A stretch of 52,158 bases of DNA from Paracoccaceae bacterium (GTDB lineage: Bacteria; Pseudomonadota; Alphaproteobacteria; Rhodobacterales; Rhodobacteraceae): assembly GCA_020447005.1 (NCBI GenBank), contig JAGRDO010000070.1, positions 1 to 52,158 on the forward strand, written 5' to 3'. The notes beneath the pieces were generated by a model. The model was given only the letters and a program-made list of their open reading frames with translations. It had not been told where the DNA came from and searched no databases. The translations under genes were made by a program, and so were the position numbers. The first letter of the stretch is position 1; each line of letters begins with the position of its first letter. Positions 25,435 to 34,581 of the stretch are shown piece by piece.

Positions 25435-26124
25435 TCAGTACCCGGTTCCGCGCAATACGACGCTTACTGTTGCCAACAGGATCCGAAGATCTGATCGGAA
25501 AGAAAGTTGCCGGTCATAACTTCTGTCGTACTCTGCCCTTTTCGAGAACTCGCACTCGTTGCGGTCAGAGATCTGCCAGGAACCGGTGATCCCCGGACGC
25601 AGGGAATAATAGGCCATGCCGGTGTACAGCACGCGCTGAGACGGCATCATGGGGCGTGGCCCGACAAGCGACATGTCCCCGATCAGGACGTTCCACAGTT
25701 GCGGCAGTTCATCGAGCGACGATTTGCGCAGGAACCTGCCCATCTTGGTGATACGCGGATCGGATTTCAGTTTTTGCGTGCTGTTCCATTCCAGCCGCGC
25801 CTGCGCGTTCGTGCTCAGGTACTTTTCAAGCATGCGGTCAGCGTCGGGCACCATGGTCCGGAGCTTCAGCATGTAGAAAACCTTCCCGCCCTTGCCGACC
25901 CGGGCGCTGCGATAGAAGGGTGACGATCGATCACGTGCTACGATCAACGCCAAGATGGCGATCACGGGAAGAACCACGATTCCGGACACAAGCACTGCGG
26001 CGATGTCGAACGCCCGCTTGAAGATATTGCGATACAGCCCCGCTTTGCGCTCGACGCGGACAAGGCCGAACGGCGCAGTCGACATGCTAAGATCGTTGGC
26101 GGTTTCGCTAGTTTGAAACGTCAT
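25435..26124 (-). CDS. Initiating sugar transferase (polyprenyl-phosphate hexose-1-phosphate transferase)
   Basis: This enzyme begins EPS repeat-unit assembly by moving a sugar-1-phosphate from UDP-sugar to undecaprenyl phosphate. It has 229 residues, the short ExoY/PssA-like form with one reentrant membrane helix (residues 33-63, KRAFDIAAVLVSGIVVLPVI). Signature segments are FYMLKLRTMVPDAD, FLRKSSLDELPQLWNVL and MSLVGPRPMMPSQ, with RPGITGSWQISDRNE near the C-terminus. The ATG at 26124 is used; Met14 (MSTAPFG) is an alternative start. It faces the plus-strand ATPase operon across a 484-bp regulatory interval. Confidence 0.92.
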   Translation of the reverse strand: MTFQTSETANDLSMSTAPFGLVRVERKAGLYRNIFKRAFDIAAVLVSGIVVLPVIAILALIVARDRSSPFYRSARVGKGGKVFYMLKLRTMVPDADRMLEKYLSTNAQARLEWNSTQKLKSDPRITKMGRFLRKSSLDELPQLWNVLIGDMSLVGPRPMMPSQRVLYTGMAYYSLRPGITGSWQISDRNECEFSKRAEYDRSYDRQLSFRSDLRILLATVSVVLRGTGY

Positions 26125-26608
26125 ATGAAAAACTCAAAATCAGCATCGTCACTCACACCCTTAAGCGCCCTATGGAAAGGGGCACGCACACACCCGAATG
26201 TTCCCGCTGCTACCCCGGCGGGTTCGGTCGTGCATAGCACTGTTTGGACCTCGGAAGAAATCAAGATTCTGACAGATAACGAAAATTCGGCGGGTTCCGG
26301 CGAACTGGCCGCGTGATTCCGGTACATTCGAGGTTGACGGCATGCCCATCGAGGCGTTGACTGTTCACCGATTGGAAACGATCCAGTGAGTTCGCTGTAT
26401 TTTTAGTCTCGAACACATACTCGCTACGCGAAAAGCAGCCCGAATCGTTAAACCGGCATTAATTGTCTGCGAAAACCGCCGGGTCGTCATGATGTTGCCG
26501 AACTTTGCTGGGCAAAGAGATTTGAAATGCTTATGTGATTGCCCGTCACCGGATGGTATTCTGATGCCTGTTGAGCGTAGGCCAAGGTTGAGCGAACTGG
26601 ATTAGTGA
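26125..26608. other. 484-bp divergent regulatory interval of the exosortase/EPS locus
   Basis: I see no convincing gene here. Open frames of 67-68 codons on both strands at 26113-26327 have no ribosome-binding site and no recognisable product. The main feature is a perfect CtrA-type box at 26448-26462, preceded by a GANTC site at 26442-26446. The interval must carry promoters for both arms of the locus, but no clear -35/-10 pair stands out. Confidence 0.5.
26448..26462 (+). promoter_or_regulatory. CtrA-type binding site TTAA-N7-TTAA
   Basis: The sequence TTAAACCGGCATTAA matches the CtrA full-site consensus exactly (TTAA, 7-bp spacer, TTAA). It lies 146 bp upstream of the ATPase start and about 320 bp upstream of the divergent sugar-transferase gene. 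A GAATC (CcrM methylation) site lies two bases before it. I found no other full site in the intergenic regions. Binding is inferred. Confidence 0.55.
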
Positions 26609-27496
26609 ATGAACAAGGTCGTCGAGACCCAATCGGCGGAAAGCAGCGTCGGCTTCTACATGGATTTCTTCGGGTTTCAGGAGCGCCCGTTCACGCTCGT
26701 TCCCGACCCTGATTTCCTGTTCTGGTCTCCGCAGCATCGCCGCGCTTATTCCGTTCTCGAATTCGGGATCCTGAGCCGTGCGCCGATCACGTTGGTCACG
26801 GGTGGCGTCGGCTGCGGCAAGACGACACTTCTGCGCGAGCTTTTGCGCCAGTTTGGCAATCGCGTCACCGTCGGGCTGATCTCGAATGCCCAGGGCGGGC
26901 GTGGCGAGTTGATCCAGTGGGTCCTCAATTCGCTTGATGTGCCTTTTGATACCGGTTCGGGTTATGTCCAGCTGTTCCAGAAACTGCAGGATTATCTGAT
27001 CGAGGAATATGCAGCGGGGCGCCGCGTCGTCCTGATTTTCGACGAAGCGCAGAACCTTTCTGCCGAAAGTCTGGAAGAGCTGCGGATGCTGACCAACATC
27101 AACTCTGGCAAGGACGAAATCCTGCAATTGGTATTGGTCGGCCAGCCTGAACTGCGCGAGATGGTGCTGGAGCCGTCGTTGCGCCAGCTTGCCCAGCGGA
27201 TTGCTGCCAGCTTCCACCTTCTGCCGATGGATGAAAAATCGGTGCTTGAACTGATCCAGTTCCGGTTGCAGGCGGCGGGCGGCACCGGGACCGAAATCAC
27301 GCCTGCCGCTGTAAAGACCATTCACCGGGTAACCCATGGCGTACCGCGGCTGGTCAATCAACTTTGCGACATGGCATTGCTCTATGCCTGGAGCATGGAT
27401 AACCACCACGTTGACGAACATGTCGTTCAATCTGTGCTGGACGACGGAGTGTTCTTCGCGGCGCAGATTGCGGCGGAGGAAGCGAAACAGAAATGA
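26609..27496 (+). CDS. ExeA/PEP-CTERM-type AAA ATPase of the EPS locus
   Basis: This is a 295-residue P-loop ATPase. Walker A is GGVGCGKTT (65-73) and Walker B is RVVLIFDEAQN (139-149). Its N-terminal FFGFQERPFTLVPDPDFLFW matches the ExeA/XrtA-associated ATPase family found at exosortase loci. No transmembrane segment is visible. The C-terminal helical part (LIQFRLQAAGGTGTEITPAA and VPRLVNQLCDMALLYAW) is the AAA lid. The gene overlaps the chain-length gene by 4 bp (ATGA), so their products are made together. It probably energises or regulates assembly of the exporter. No clear ribosome-binding site precedes ATG 26609. Confidence 0.88.
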   Translation: MNKVVETQSAESSVGFYMDFFGFQERPFTLVPDPDFLFWSPQHRRAYSVLEFGILSRAPITLVTGGVGCGKTTLLRELLRQFGNRVTVGLISNAQGGRGELIQWVLNSLDVPFDTGSGYVQLFQKLQDYLIEEYAAGRRVVLIFDEAQNLSAESLEELRMLTNINSGKDEILQLVLVGQPELREMVLEPSLRQLAQRIAASFHLLPMDEKSVLELIQFRLQAAGGTGTEITPAAVKTIHRVTHGVPRLVNQLCDMALLYAWSMDNHHVDEHVVQSVLDDGVFFAAQIAAEEAKQK

Positions 27497-29040
27497 ACCT
27501 TGACCTGTCGTTCTACTTTGCCGTTTTCCTCAGACGGATACATTACTTCATAATCATCACCTGCCTGATCACGGCGGCGGCGGTCGCGGCGGCGTTCCTG
27601 TTGCCGGCTGTCTATTCGGCAAACTCGTTGCTTCTGGTCGAGTCATCTTCCATTCCGGGGCCTCTGGCCGCGCCGACGGTTCAGCCCGCAGCGCTGGAAA
27701 AGCTTCAGACGATCGAAAACAGGCTGATGACGCGGACCAACCTTCTGGACATTGCCCAGAAGCTGAAGGTGTTCAAAGACATCGAGAAGATGACGCCGGA
27801 TGACGTCGTGACCGCAATGCGCGACCATACGAAAATCAAGAAAAGCGCCGGCAAGGGTCAGGCGACGATCATGACGATCCAGTTCGACGGCGAAGCCGGG
27901 CCGAAAGTGGCCGCTGTCGTCAATGAATATGTGACACTGATCTTGAAGGAAGATGTCGAATTGCGCACGAAAAGTGCCAGTGACACGCTTGACTTCTTCG
28001 AACAGGAAGTAAAGCGGCTTTCGGGCGAGCTGGACAAGATGAGCGCGCGGATCCTCGACTTCCAGAACAGCAATTCGGATGCGCTTCCCAACACCCTGAC
28101 CTATCGCCTGAACCAGCAACAACTGTTGCAGAACAGGTTGCAGACTTCGGAAGCCAATATTGCCCAGCTTACCGATCAGAAGGCGCGTATGATCGCGATC
28201 TTCAATTCCACCGGGCAAGTCAACGCTCCGACGACGAACCAGACACCGGAAGCCAAGCAGCTTGATCAGTTGCGGATTCAGCTTAACACGATGCTTGCGG
28301 TGTTCACCGAAGATAACCCCAAGGTGAAACTGCTGCGCCAGCAGATCGCGCAGTTGGAAGAGGTGGTAAAAGCCCAGTTGCCACCGGCGCCGGCCGGGAC
28401 GACAACCTCGACCAACCCCGCGATGTCAATGCTTGACGTGCAGCTTGCCGATATCGACACCAGACTGGCGCAGGAAAACAAGACCCGCGATCAGGTGATG
28501 AAGGAACTGGCGGACCTGAAGGACACGATCGACAGAACGCCGGCCAACCAGGTCGCGCTCGACGCGCTCAACCGCGACTATTCCAACATCCAGCAGCAGT
28601 ACAACACGGCTGTAAACCGTCAGGCACAGGCCGCGGCCGGCGAGCGCATCGAAGTTCTGTCGAAAGGCGAACGCATCACGGTTATCGACGCGGCAACCGT
28701 GCCCGACCGCCCTGCAAGCCCCAACCGGATTGCTATTGTCGCCGGTGGGTTTGTTGCCGGATCGGGCCTTGGGATTCTGGTCATCGCCCTGCTCGAATTT
28801 CTAAACCGCTCGGTCCGGCGGCCGAAAGACCTGATCAACGCGTTTGGAATCACCCCGATCGTGACGATCCCCTATATGCGCACGCCTTCGGAAACGACGA
28901 TGCGGCGATCGGTATTTGCCGTCATGATGATGCTCGCCGTCGTCGGCATCCCGGCGCTCATTTACAGTGTGCATGTCTTCTATCAACCGCTTGATATCAT
29001 CATGGCCAAACTGGCGGCAAAACTGGGAATACGGCTCTGA
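27493..29040 (+). CDS. Polysaccharide co-polymerase / chain-length determinant (Wzz/GumC type)
   Basis: This is a 515-residue inner-membrane protein that controls polymer length and links the cytoplasmic kinase to the OPX channel. The Wzz-like N-terminus has a first membrane helix (about residues 16-38). It is followed by a long periplasmic region with coiled-coil stretches (about 160-230 and 255-380). A second membrane helix (IAIVAGGFVAGSGLGILVIA, about 412-431) comes after the conserved Pro-rich stretch VPDRPASPNRIAI. A third hydrophobic segment (about 475-497) lies near the C-terminus, an extra relative to simple Wzz. It overlaps the ATPase gene by 4 bp and is followed 40 bp later by the tyrosine kinase. 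Confidence 0.9.
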   Translation: MNLDLSFYFAVFLRRIHYFIIITCLITAAAVAAAFLLPAVYSANSLLLVESSSIPGPLAAPTVQPAALEKLQTIENRLMTRTNLLDIAQKLKVFKDIEKMTPDDVVTAMRDHTKIKKSAGKGQATIMTIQFDGEAGPKVAAVVNEYVTLILKEDVELRTKSASDTLDFFEQEVKRLSGELDKMSARILDFQNSNSDALPNTLTYRLNQQQLLQNRLQTSEANIAQLTDQKARMIAIFNSTGQVNAPTTNQTPEAKQLDQLRIQLNTMLAVFTEDNPKVKLLRQQIAQLEEVVKAQLPPAPAGTTTSTNPAMSMLDVQLADIDTRLAQENKTRDQVMKELADLKDTIDRTPANQVALDALNRDYSNIQQQYNTAVNRQAQAAAGERIEVLSKGERITVIDAATVPDRPASPNRIAIVAGGFVAGSGLGILVIALLEFLNRSVRRPKDLINAFGITPIVTIPYMRTPSETTMRRSVFAVMMMLAVVGIPALIYSVHVFYQPLDIIMAKLAAKLGIRL

Positions 29041-29080
29041 CCGCCTGCGGCGGCCAGGTGCGCTACAAGGACACGGATGA

Positions 29081-29926
29081 ATGGAAAAGCTAGAGGCAGC
29101 CCTTATCAAGGCACGGGAAATGCGCAAGGCGGCGCTTTCGTCGTCAGATACGCTTCATGAGCGTCCCGGTGCACGCGGCCTGACCGAGGCGCGCAAGCCG
29201 GGTCGCGACACGGCCGACTGGACGGACCTGCCGGAAGTCGAAATCACCTCTCAACGTGCGCTGAACTATCGGCTGACGACGCTTCTCGGCGGCAAGGACG
29301 CAACGCCTTATGACATGCTCAGATCCCGGGCAATCAGGATCATGCGCGAAAAAGGCTGGAGCCGGCTGGCGGTAACTTCACCGGATGCAGGATGTGGCAA
29401 AAGCACGGTTTCGCTGAACCTTGCCCTGAGCCTTGCGCGTCAAAAGGATCTGAAGATCCTTCTCATTGACCTTGATCTTCGCCGGCCGTCACTTCACCGG
29501 TTGCTGGATTACGTGCCGACCCGTTCGGTGTTCGATGTCTTGCGTGGCGAAGCAAAACTTGAAGAAGCCAGCGCCCGGATCGGTACGAATCTGATCGTCG
29601 CGATGAATGCCGAACCCTGCAAGCAACCGGCCGAGCTGCTGCAAAGTGCGCAAGCGCGTGACGCGCTGGCGGAAATCGAGCAGCGATGGCAGCCGGATAT
29701 CATGATCTTCGACATGTCACCTATTCTGGCAAGTGACGACAATGTCGGCTTTCTGCCGAATGTCGATTGCGCGCTTCTGGTCGCCGCGGCCGAAAGCACC
29801 TCCATGCCCAACATCGACATCTGCGAAAAAGAAATCGCCCAGCTGACGAATGTACTCGGGATCGTGCTGAACAAATGCCGCTATGCCGACGATTCCGTCG
29901 GCTACAGCTATGGCACTTACGGATAA
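29081..29926 (+). CDS. BY-kinase (CpsD/CapB/XrtA-associated tyrosine autokinase)
   Basis: This is a 281-residue bacterial tyrosine kinase. Walker A is SPDAGCGKSTVS (100-111), Walker A' is ILLIDLDLRRPSL (126-138) and Walker B is IMIFDMSP (207-214). The C-terminus carries a tyrosine cluster, Tyr268, Tyr275, Tyr277 and Tyr280 (YADDSVGYSYGTYG), the expected autophosphorylation tail. The protein is separate from its membrane activator, as in Gram-positive CapA/CapB pairs; the activator is likely the preceding chain-length protein. Phosphorylation cycles of such kinases control EPS polymerisation. No tyrosine phosphatase gene is found in the locus. Confidence 0.92.
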   Translation: MEKLEAALIKAREMRKAALSSSDTLHERPGARGLTEARKPGRDTADWTDLPEVEITSQRALNYRLTTLLGGKDATPYDMLRSRAIRIMREKGWSRLAVTSPDAGCGKSTVSLNLALSLARQKDLKILLIDLDLRRPSLHRLLDYVPTRSVFDVLRGEAKLEEASARIGTNLIVAMNAEPCKQPAELLQSAQARDALAEIEQRWQPDIMIFDMSPILASDDNVGFLPNVDCALLVAAAESTSMPNIDICEKEIAQLTNVLGIVLNKCRYADDSVGYSYGTYG

Positions 29927-30018
29927 CTTTATCGTCACCTCCCGAAACGGCTCGCATGGTGGGCTTGACGCCACTTGCGTAACCGCTACCACTTTGCCAC
30001 CAAAGTTAGGAGACTGGC

Positions 30019-31359
30019 ATGTGGCGATTGTTCTGCGGTCTTGCGCTGGCAGCGGCCCTGAGCGATCCGGCAGGTGCGGGTTCGGTCACTGATTTCACTC
30101 TCGACAACGGATTGGAAGTGGTGGTGATCGAGGACCACCGGGCCCCCGTCGTCGTGCAGATGATCTGGTACAGGGCCGGGGCGGCGGACGAAGAACGGGG
30201 CGTATCCGGGGTTGCCCATTTCCTGGAACATCTGATGTTCAAGGGGACAGAGGCTGTCAAATCGGGCGAGTTCTCGAAAACGGTGGAAGCCAATGGCGGT
30301 TCGGACAATGCGTTCACGTCATGGGACTATACGGCGTATTTTCAACGCATCGCGGCTGACCGGCTTGAGCTTGTCATGCGCATGGAGGCTGATCGGATGC
30401 GTGGGCTCATCCTGTCCGAAGACGACTGGAAGACCGAGCGCGAGGTGATCATCGAGGAACGCAATCAGCGAACCGACAGCGATCCCGGCGCAATTTTCGG
30501 CGAGCAGCGCCGGGCGGCGCAATATCTCAATCACCCATATGGAACACCGGTCATCGGCTGGCGGCACGAGATGGAAGCCCTGACCCGTCAGAATGCACTC
30601 GACTGGTACCGCCGCTACTATGCGCCGAATGACGCAGTGCTTGTCGTGGCCGGGGATGTCCGGCCGGAAGAGGTGCGGAAACTGGCGGAAACCTATTATG
30701 GCCCGATCGAGCCATCGCAGGGCATTGCGCCGCGCCAGCGCCCCCAGGAACCGCCACAACTGGCCGAACGTCGGCTGAGCTATTCAGACCCGCGCGTGTC
30801 GCAGCCCTATGTCGTACGCAGTTACATCGCGCCCGAACGCAACCCCGGCGATCAGAAAAAGGCCGCTGCGCTGACGATCCTCGCCGACCTACTGGGCGGC
30901 GACAGCCAGACATCGATTCTGGCGCGCAAGCTGCAATTCGACACCAAGGTCGCGCTCTATACGGGTGCCGGTTACGACGGAACATCTTACGACCCGACAA
31001 CATTCAATCTTTATATCGTGCCGGCCGAGGGCGTCAGTCTTGATGAGGCAGAAAAGGCGATGGACGGGGTTCTGGCGGGCTTCATTTCCGACGGTGTGGA
31101 CAGCGATCAGTTCGACCGCGTGAAGACCAGGATCCGCGCCGCGATGATCTATTCCGAAGACGATGTCGATGGCCTTGCGCGGCGTTACGGTGAAGCTCTT
31201 ACAACCGGCCTGACGATCGCGGATGTGCAGGAATGGCCGCAAGTGCTTGACCAGATCACGCAGGATGAGGTTGTGGCCGCCGCCAAAGAGGTTTTCGACC
31301 GGCGTCACTCGGTCACAGGCTGGTTGATGCGTCAGGGCGAAGAGGAGGCCATGCAATGA
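30019..31359 (+). CDS. M16 zinc peptidase, catalytic subunit
   Basis: This is a 446-residue exported metalloprotease of the pitrilysin/processing-peptidase family. A signal peptide covers residues 1-20 (MWRLFCGLALAAALSDPAGA). The inverted zinc motif H-x-x-E-H is His67-Phe-Leu-Glu70-His71 (AHFLEHLMFKGTE), and the downstream glutamate ligand lies in EREVIIEERNQR (about 140). It has the duplicated M16 fold (about 30-240 and 245-440). It starts with a strong AGGAG site at ATG 30019. Its stop overlaps the start of the second M16 gene by 4 bp, so the two subunits form a coupled pair, probably a periplasmic heterodimer that degrades peptides. Confidence 0.93.
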   Translation: MWRLFCGLALAAALSDPAGAGSVTDFTLDNGLEVVVIEDHRAPVVVQMIWYRAGAADEERGVSGVAHFLEHLMFKGTEAVKSGEFSKTVEANGGSDNAFTSWDYTAYFQRIAADRLELVMRMEADRMRGLILSEDDWKTEREVIIEERNQRTDSDPGAIFGEQRRAAQYLNHPYGTPVIGWRHEMEALTRQNALDWYRRYYAPNDAVLVVAGDVRPEEVRKLAETYYGPIEPSQGIAPRQRPQEPPQLAERRLSYSDPRVSQPYVVRSYIAPERNPGDQKKAAALTILADLLGGDSQTSILARKLQFDTKVALYTGAGYDGTSYDPTTFNLYIVPAEGVSLDEAEKAMDGVLAGFISDGVDSDQFDRVKTRIRAAMIYSEDDVDGLARRYGEALTTGLTIADVQEWPQVLDQITQDEVVAAAKEVFDRRHSVTGWLMRQGEEEAMQ

Positions 31360-32669
31360 TCCGGGCCCTGATGGCGGGTTTCTTGGCACTCGCGGCACTG
31401 GTGGCGCCGGTGGGCGCGGTCGACATCCGCGACGTCACTTCGCCCGGGGGCATCCGCGCCTGGCTGGTCGAAGAGCATTCGATCCCGTTCACCGCGCTCG
31501 AGGTTCGCTTTGAGGGCGGCGCGAGCCTTGACCCTGCCGGCAAACGCGGGGCAACCGCGCTGATGATGGCCCTGCTTGAAGAAGGCAGCGGAACACTCGA
31601 CAGTCAGGGCTTTGCATCGGCGCGGCAATCGCTCGCCGCTCAGTTCGGGTTCGATTCTCAGGACGATGCGGTGACCGTTTCGGCCAAGATGCTGACGGAA
31701 AACCGCGCCGAGGCGGTGGCGCTTCTGAAAACATCACTGACCGAACCGCGCTTTGACCAAGATGCCGTCGAGCGTGTCCGCGCTCAGGTTATCTCGATCA
31801 TCCGCTCGAACGAAAAGGATCCCGGAGATATTGCCAGCCGGGCCTTTGACCAGCTTGCATTCGGTGAACACCCCTATGCGACCTCGCGTTACGGAACCGA
31901 AAAGACCATCGCCGGCGTGACGCGGGACGACCTGATCGCAGCCAAAGCCGCGGTGATGACGCGCGACCGGATATTCGTTTCCGCAGTGGGCGATATCACG
32001 GCGGAAGAACTTGGCGCCATGCTTGACGAGCTTTTCGGCAGCCTGCCGGAAACCGGTGCCGTTCTGCCCGCGCCGGTGGTGCCGGACATCACCGGCGGTG
32101 TGACCCTTGTCGATTTTGCATCGCCGCAATCGGTGGTGATTTTCGGCCAGCGCGGGATCAAGCGAGAGGACCCGGATTTCTTTGCGGCCTATATCCTGAA
32201 CCAGATAGTGGGAGGCCAGGGCTTCGCGTCCCGCCTGATGGACGAGGTGCGCGAAAAGCGCGGCCTGACATATGGAATAAACACATATCTCGTCTCGATG
32301 GATCTGGCTGAAACCTGGCAAGGATCGTTTTCTTCCGCCAATGAAAAGGTCGCGGAGGCGATCACTGTCGTCAGGGATGTTTGGGCCAGGATCGCTGAAG
32401 ATGGCGTGACTGAAGCCGAGCTTGATGCAGCCAAGACTTACCTGACCGGCTCTTACCCGCTGCGTTTCGACGGAAACGGGACTATTGCGAACATCCTCGT
32501 CGGGATGCAGTCAGAGCGGCTGCCGATAAGCTACGTCAATGACCGGAACGCTTATATCGAGGCGGTGACGCTTGACGATATCCGTCGCGTCGCCACGCGT
32601 TTGATGTCGCCGGATGCGTTGCGTTTCGTCGTTGTCGGGCAGCCTGTGGGCGTGGACCCGGCGAACTGA
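31356..32669 (+). CDS. M16 family protein, non-catalytic partner
   Basis: This is the 437-residue partner of the upstream M16 peptidase. A signal peptide ([20 protein letters not shown], residues 1-20) directs export. At the place of the zinc motif it has [14 protein letters not shown] instead of HxxEH, so it is not expected to bind zinc. The conserved Arg/Tyr substrate-binding segment near the C-terminus is retained ([14 protein letters not shown]), as in the substrate-recognition subunits of heterodimeric M16 enzymes. The ATG at 31356 overlaps the previous stop. A GAGGAGG site lies upstream, inside the first gene. Confidence 0.92.
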   Translation: MIRALMAGFLALAALVAPVGAVDIRDVTSPGGIRAWLVEEHSIPFTALEVRFEGGASLDPAGKRGATALMMALLEEGSGTLDSQGFASARQSLAAQFGFDSQDDAVTVSAKMLTENRAEAVALLKTSLTEPRFDQDAVERVRAQVISIIRSNEKDPGDIASRAFDQLAFGEHPYATSRYGTEKTIAGVTRDDLIAAKAAVMTRDRIFVSAVGDITAEELGAMLDELFGSLPETGAVLPAPVVPDITGGVTLVDFASPQSVVIFGQRGIKREDPDFFAAYILNQIVGGQGFASRLMDEVREKRGLTYGINTYLVSMDLAETWQGSFSSANEKVAEAITVVRDVWARIAEDGVTEAELDAAKTYLTGSYPLRFDGNGTIANILVGMQSERLPISYVNDRNAYIEAVTLDDIRRVATRLMSPDALRFVVVGQPVGVDPAN

Positions 32670-32745
32670 AGCTTTGCCGATCGGTGTGCGGGGCCGTGGT
32701 CGACGGCCCTTTTGCGAATCTTCGTGTACTGCTAGACTTAGCGGT

Positions 32746-34581
32746 ATGAACGCCCAAAACCCCAAAATCCGGCCCGAACGGCCCCAAATTCGTCAGCTGG
32801 ACGAAGTTGCCATCAACCGCATAGCGGCAGGCGAGGTGGTCGAGCGTCCGTCCTCGGCCGTCAAGGAACTGATGGAAAATTCGCTTGATGCGGGGGCCCG
32901 GCGGATAGAGGTTGCCTATATCGATGGCGGCAAGACGATGATCCGCGTCACCGACGATGGCTGCGGCATGACGGGAACGGATCTGCCACTCGCCCTGGCC
33001 CGCCACGCGACTTCCAAAATCGACGGGACCGACCTTTTGAATATCCGCTCGTTCGGGTTTCGGGGCGAGGCGTTGCCATCACTGGGCGCGGTCGGCCGTC
33101 TGCGCATCACTTCACGCGCCGAAGGTGCCGAGGGCGCCGAAATCTCGGTGGCGGGGGGAAAGCTCTCGGCGGTGCGGCCAGCGGCCCTTTCCTTGGGCAC
33201 CTGTGTTGAACTCCGCGATCTGTTCTATGCCACCCCGGCAAGGCTGAAATTCCTGCGGTCGGACCGGGCAGAGGCGCAAGCGATCAAGGATGTCGTCCAA
33301 AAGCTTGCCCTTGCGGAACCCTATGTCGGTTTTCTTCTGCGGGATATGACTGGCGGAGGGGACGGGCGCACGATCTTGCGCACCGAGCCTGAGCAGGGCG
33401 ATCTGTTCGGCGCACTCTCCGGCCGCCTGCGCGCGATTGTCGGAAAGGACTTTGCCGAAAACGCGCTGCAGATCGACGCCGAGCGTGACGGTATCCGGCT
33501 GACCGGGCTGGCTGCATTGCCGACCTATTCCCGAGGGGCGGCGGTCGAGCAGTTCCTGTTCGTCAACGGACGGCCGGTGCGCGACAAGCTGCTGATCGGG
33601 GCGCTTCGTGCCGCCTATATGGACGTCTTGTCGCGCGACAGGCACCCTGCCGCGGTTCTGAACCTGACCTGCGACCCGGAACGGGTGGATGTGAACGTGC
33701 ATCCAGCGAAGGCCGAGGTGCGGTTCCGGGAACCGGGGCTGGCGCGCGGGCTGATCGTGTCCGCGCTAAGGCACGCCCTGGCCGGGGCCGGACATCGCGC
33801 ATCCTCGACCGTCGCCGGGCTGACCCTTGGGGCGATGCAACCGGCGCAGGCATCCCCGCGCATCTATCAGATGGATCGCCCCGCCCAGAGCACCCTGCGC
33901 GCCGCGTCCATGATGCAGGCCCCGCTTGCGCCGGAACTGGCCGAAGCCAGTGCCCGATATGAAGAGGCACCGGCGCCAGACCCCGATGGGGGTGAAGAGC
34001 ACCACCCGCTGGGCGCCGCGCGCGCGCAGCTGCACGAGAATTACATCATCGCCCAGACCGAAACCGGCATCGTCATTGTCGATCAGCATGCCGCCCATGA
34101 ACGTCTGGTCTATGAGCGCCTGAAAGAGCAGCGATCCAGAAGCAGCATCGCGGCACAGGCGCTTTTGATCCCCGACATTGTAGAGCTTTCGGAAAGCGAC
34201 GCACATCTGATCCTTGAGCACGCCGAACCGCTTGCAGGGCTTGGGCTGGTGCTGGAGCCTTTCGGAGCGGGCGCAGTCGCGGTGCGCGAAACCCCTGCCC
34301 TGCTGGGCAGCATCAACGCCGCCGCGCTGGTCAGGGATATCGTTGATGAGCTGCGTGACCTTGGCGACAGCCAACGCCTTCAAGCGCGCATCGACGCCAT
34401 ACTCAGCCGCATGGCCTGCCACGGTTCGGTCCGCTCCGGCCGGTACATGCGGCAGGACGAGATGAACGCACTTTTGCGCGAAATGGAGCGAACGCCGCTT
34501 TCGGGGCAGTGCAATCACGGGCGGCCGACTTATGTCGAACTGAAGCTTTCTGACATCGAGCGGCTGTTCGGACGCACATGA
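32746..34581 (+). CDS. mutL: DNA mismatch repair protein MutL (endonuclease-type)
   Basis: MutL couples mismatch recognition by MutS to strand cutting. The protein has 611 residues from ATG 32746 ([10 protein letters not shown]). The GHKL ATPase motifs are [19 protein letters not shown] and [16 protein letters not shown]. The C-terminal domain has the endonuclease metal motif DQHA-x2-E-x4-E in [26 protein letters not shown] and [11 protein letters not shown] are also present; the usual Pro in CPHGRP is Asn here. This fits organisms without MutH, where MutL itself nicks the daughter strand. The gene overlaps rmuC by 4 bp. Confidence 0.95.
   Translation: MNAQNPKIRPERPQIRQLDEVAINRIAAGEVVERPSSAVKELMENSLDAGARRIEVAYIDGGKTMIRVTDDGCGMTGTDLPLALARHATSKIDGTDLLNIRSFGFRGEALPSLGAVGRLRITSRAEGAEGAEISVAGGKLSAVRPAALSLGTCVELRDLFYATPARLKFLRSDRAEAQAIKDVVQKLALAEPYVGFLLRDMTGGGDGRTILRTEPEQGDLFGALSGRLRAIVGKDFAENALQIDAERDGIRLTGLAALPTYSRGAAVEQFLFVNGRPVRDKLLIGALRAAYMDVLSRDRHPAAVLNLTCDPERVDVNVHPAKAEVRFREPGLARGLIVSALRHALAGAGHRASSTVAGLTLGAMQPAQASPRIYQMDRPAQSTLRAASMMQAPLAPELAEASARYEEAPAPDPDGGEEHHPLGAARAQLHENYIIAQTETGIVIVDQHAAHERLVYERLKEQRSRSSIAAQALLIPDIVELSESDAHLILEHAEPLAGLGLVLEPFGAGAVAVRETPALLGSINAAALVRDIVDELRDLGDSQRLQARIDAILSRMACHGSVRSGRYMRQDEMNALLREMERTPLSGQCNHGRPTYVELKLSDIERLFGRT

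Noticed and set aside
26113-26327. Open frames of 67-68 codons on both strands in the EPS interval
   Set aside because: No ribosome-binding site, no recognisable product and overlap with the start of the sugar transferase gene. The region is better explained as regulatory.
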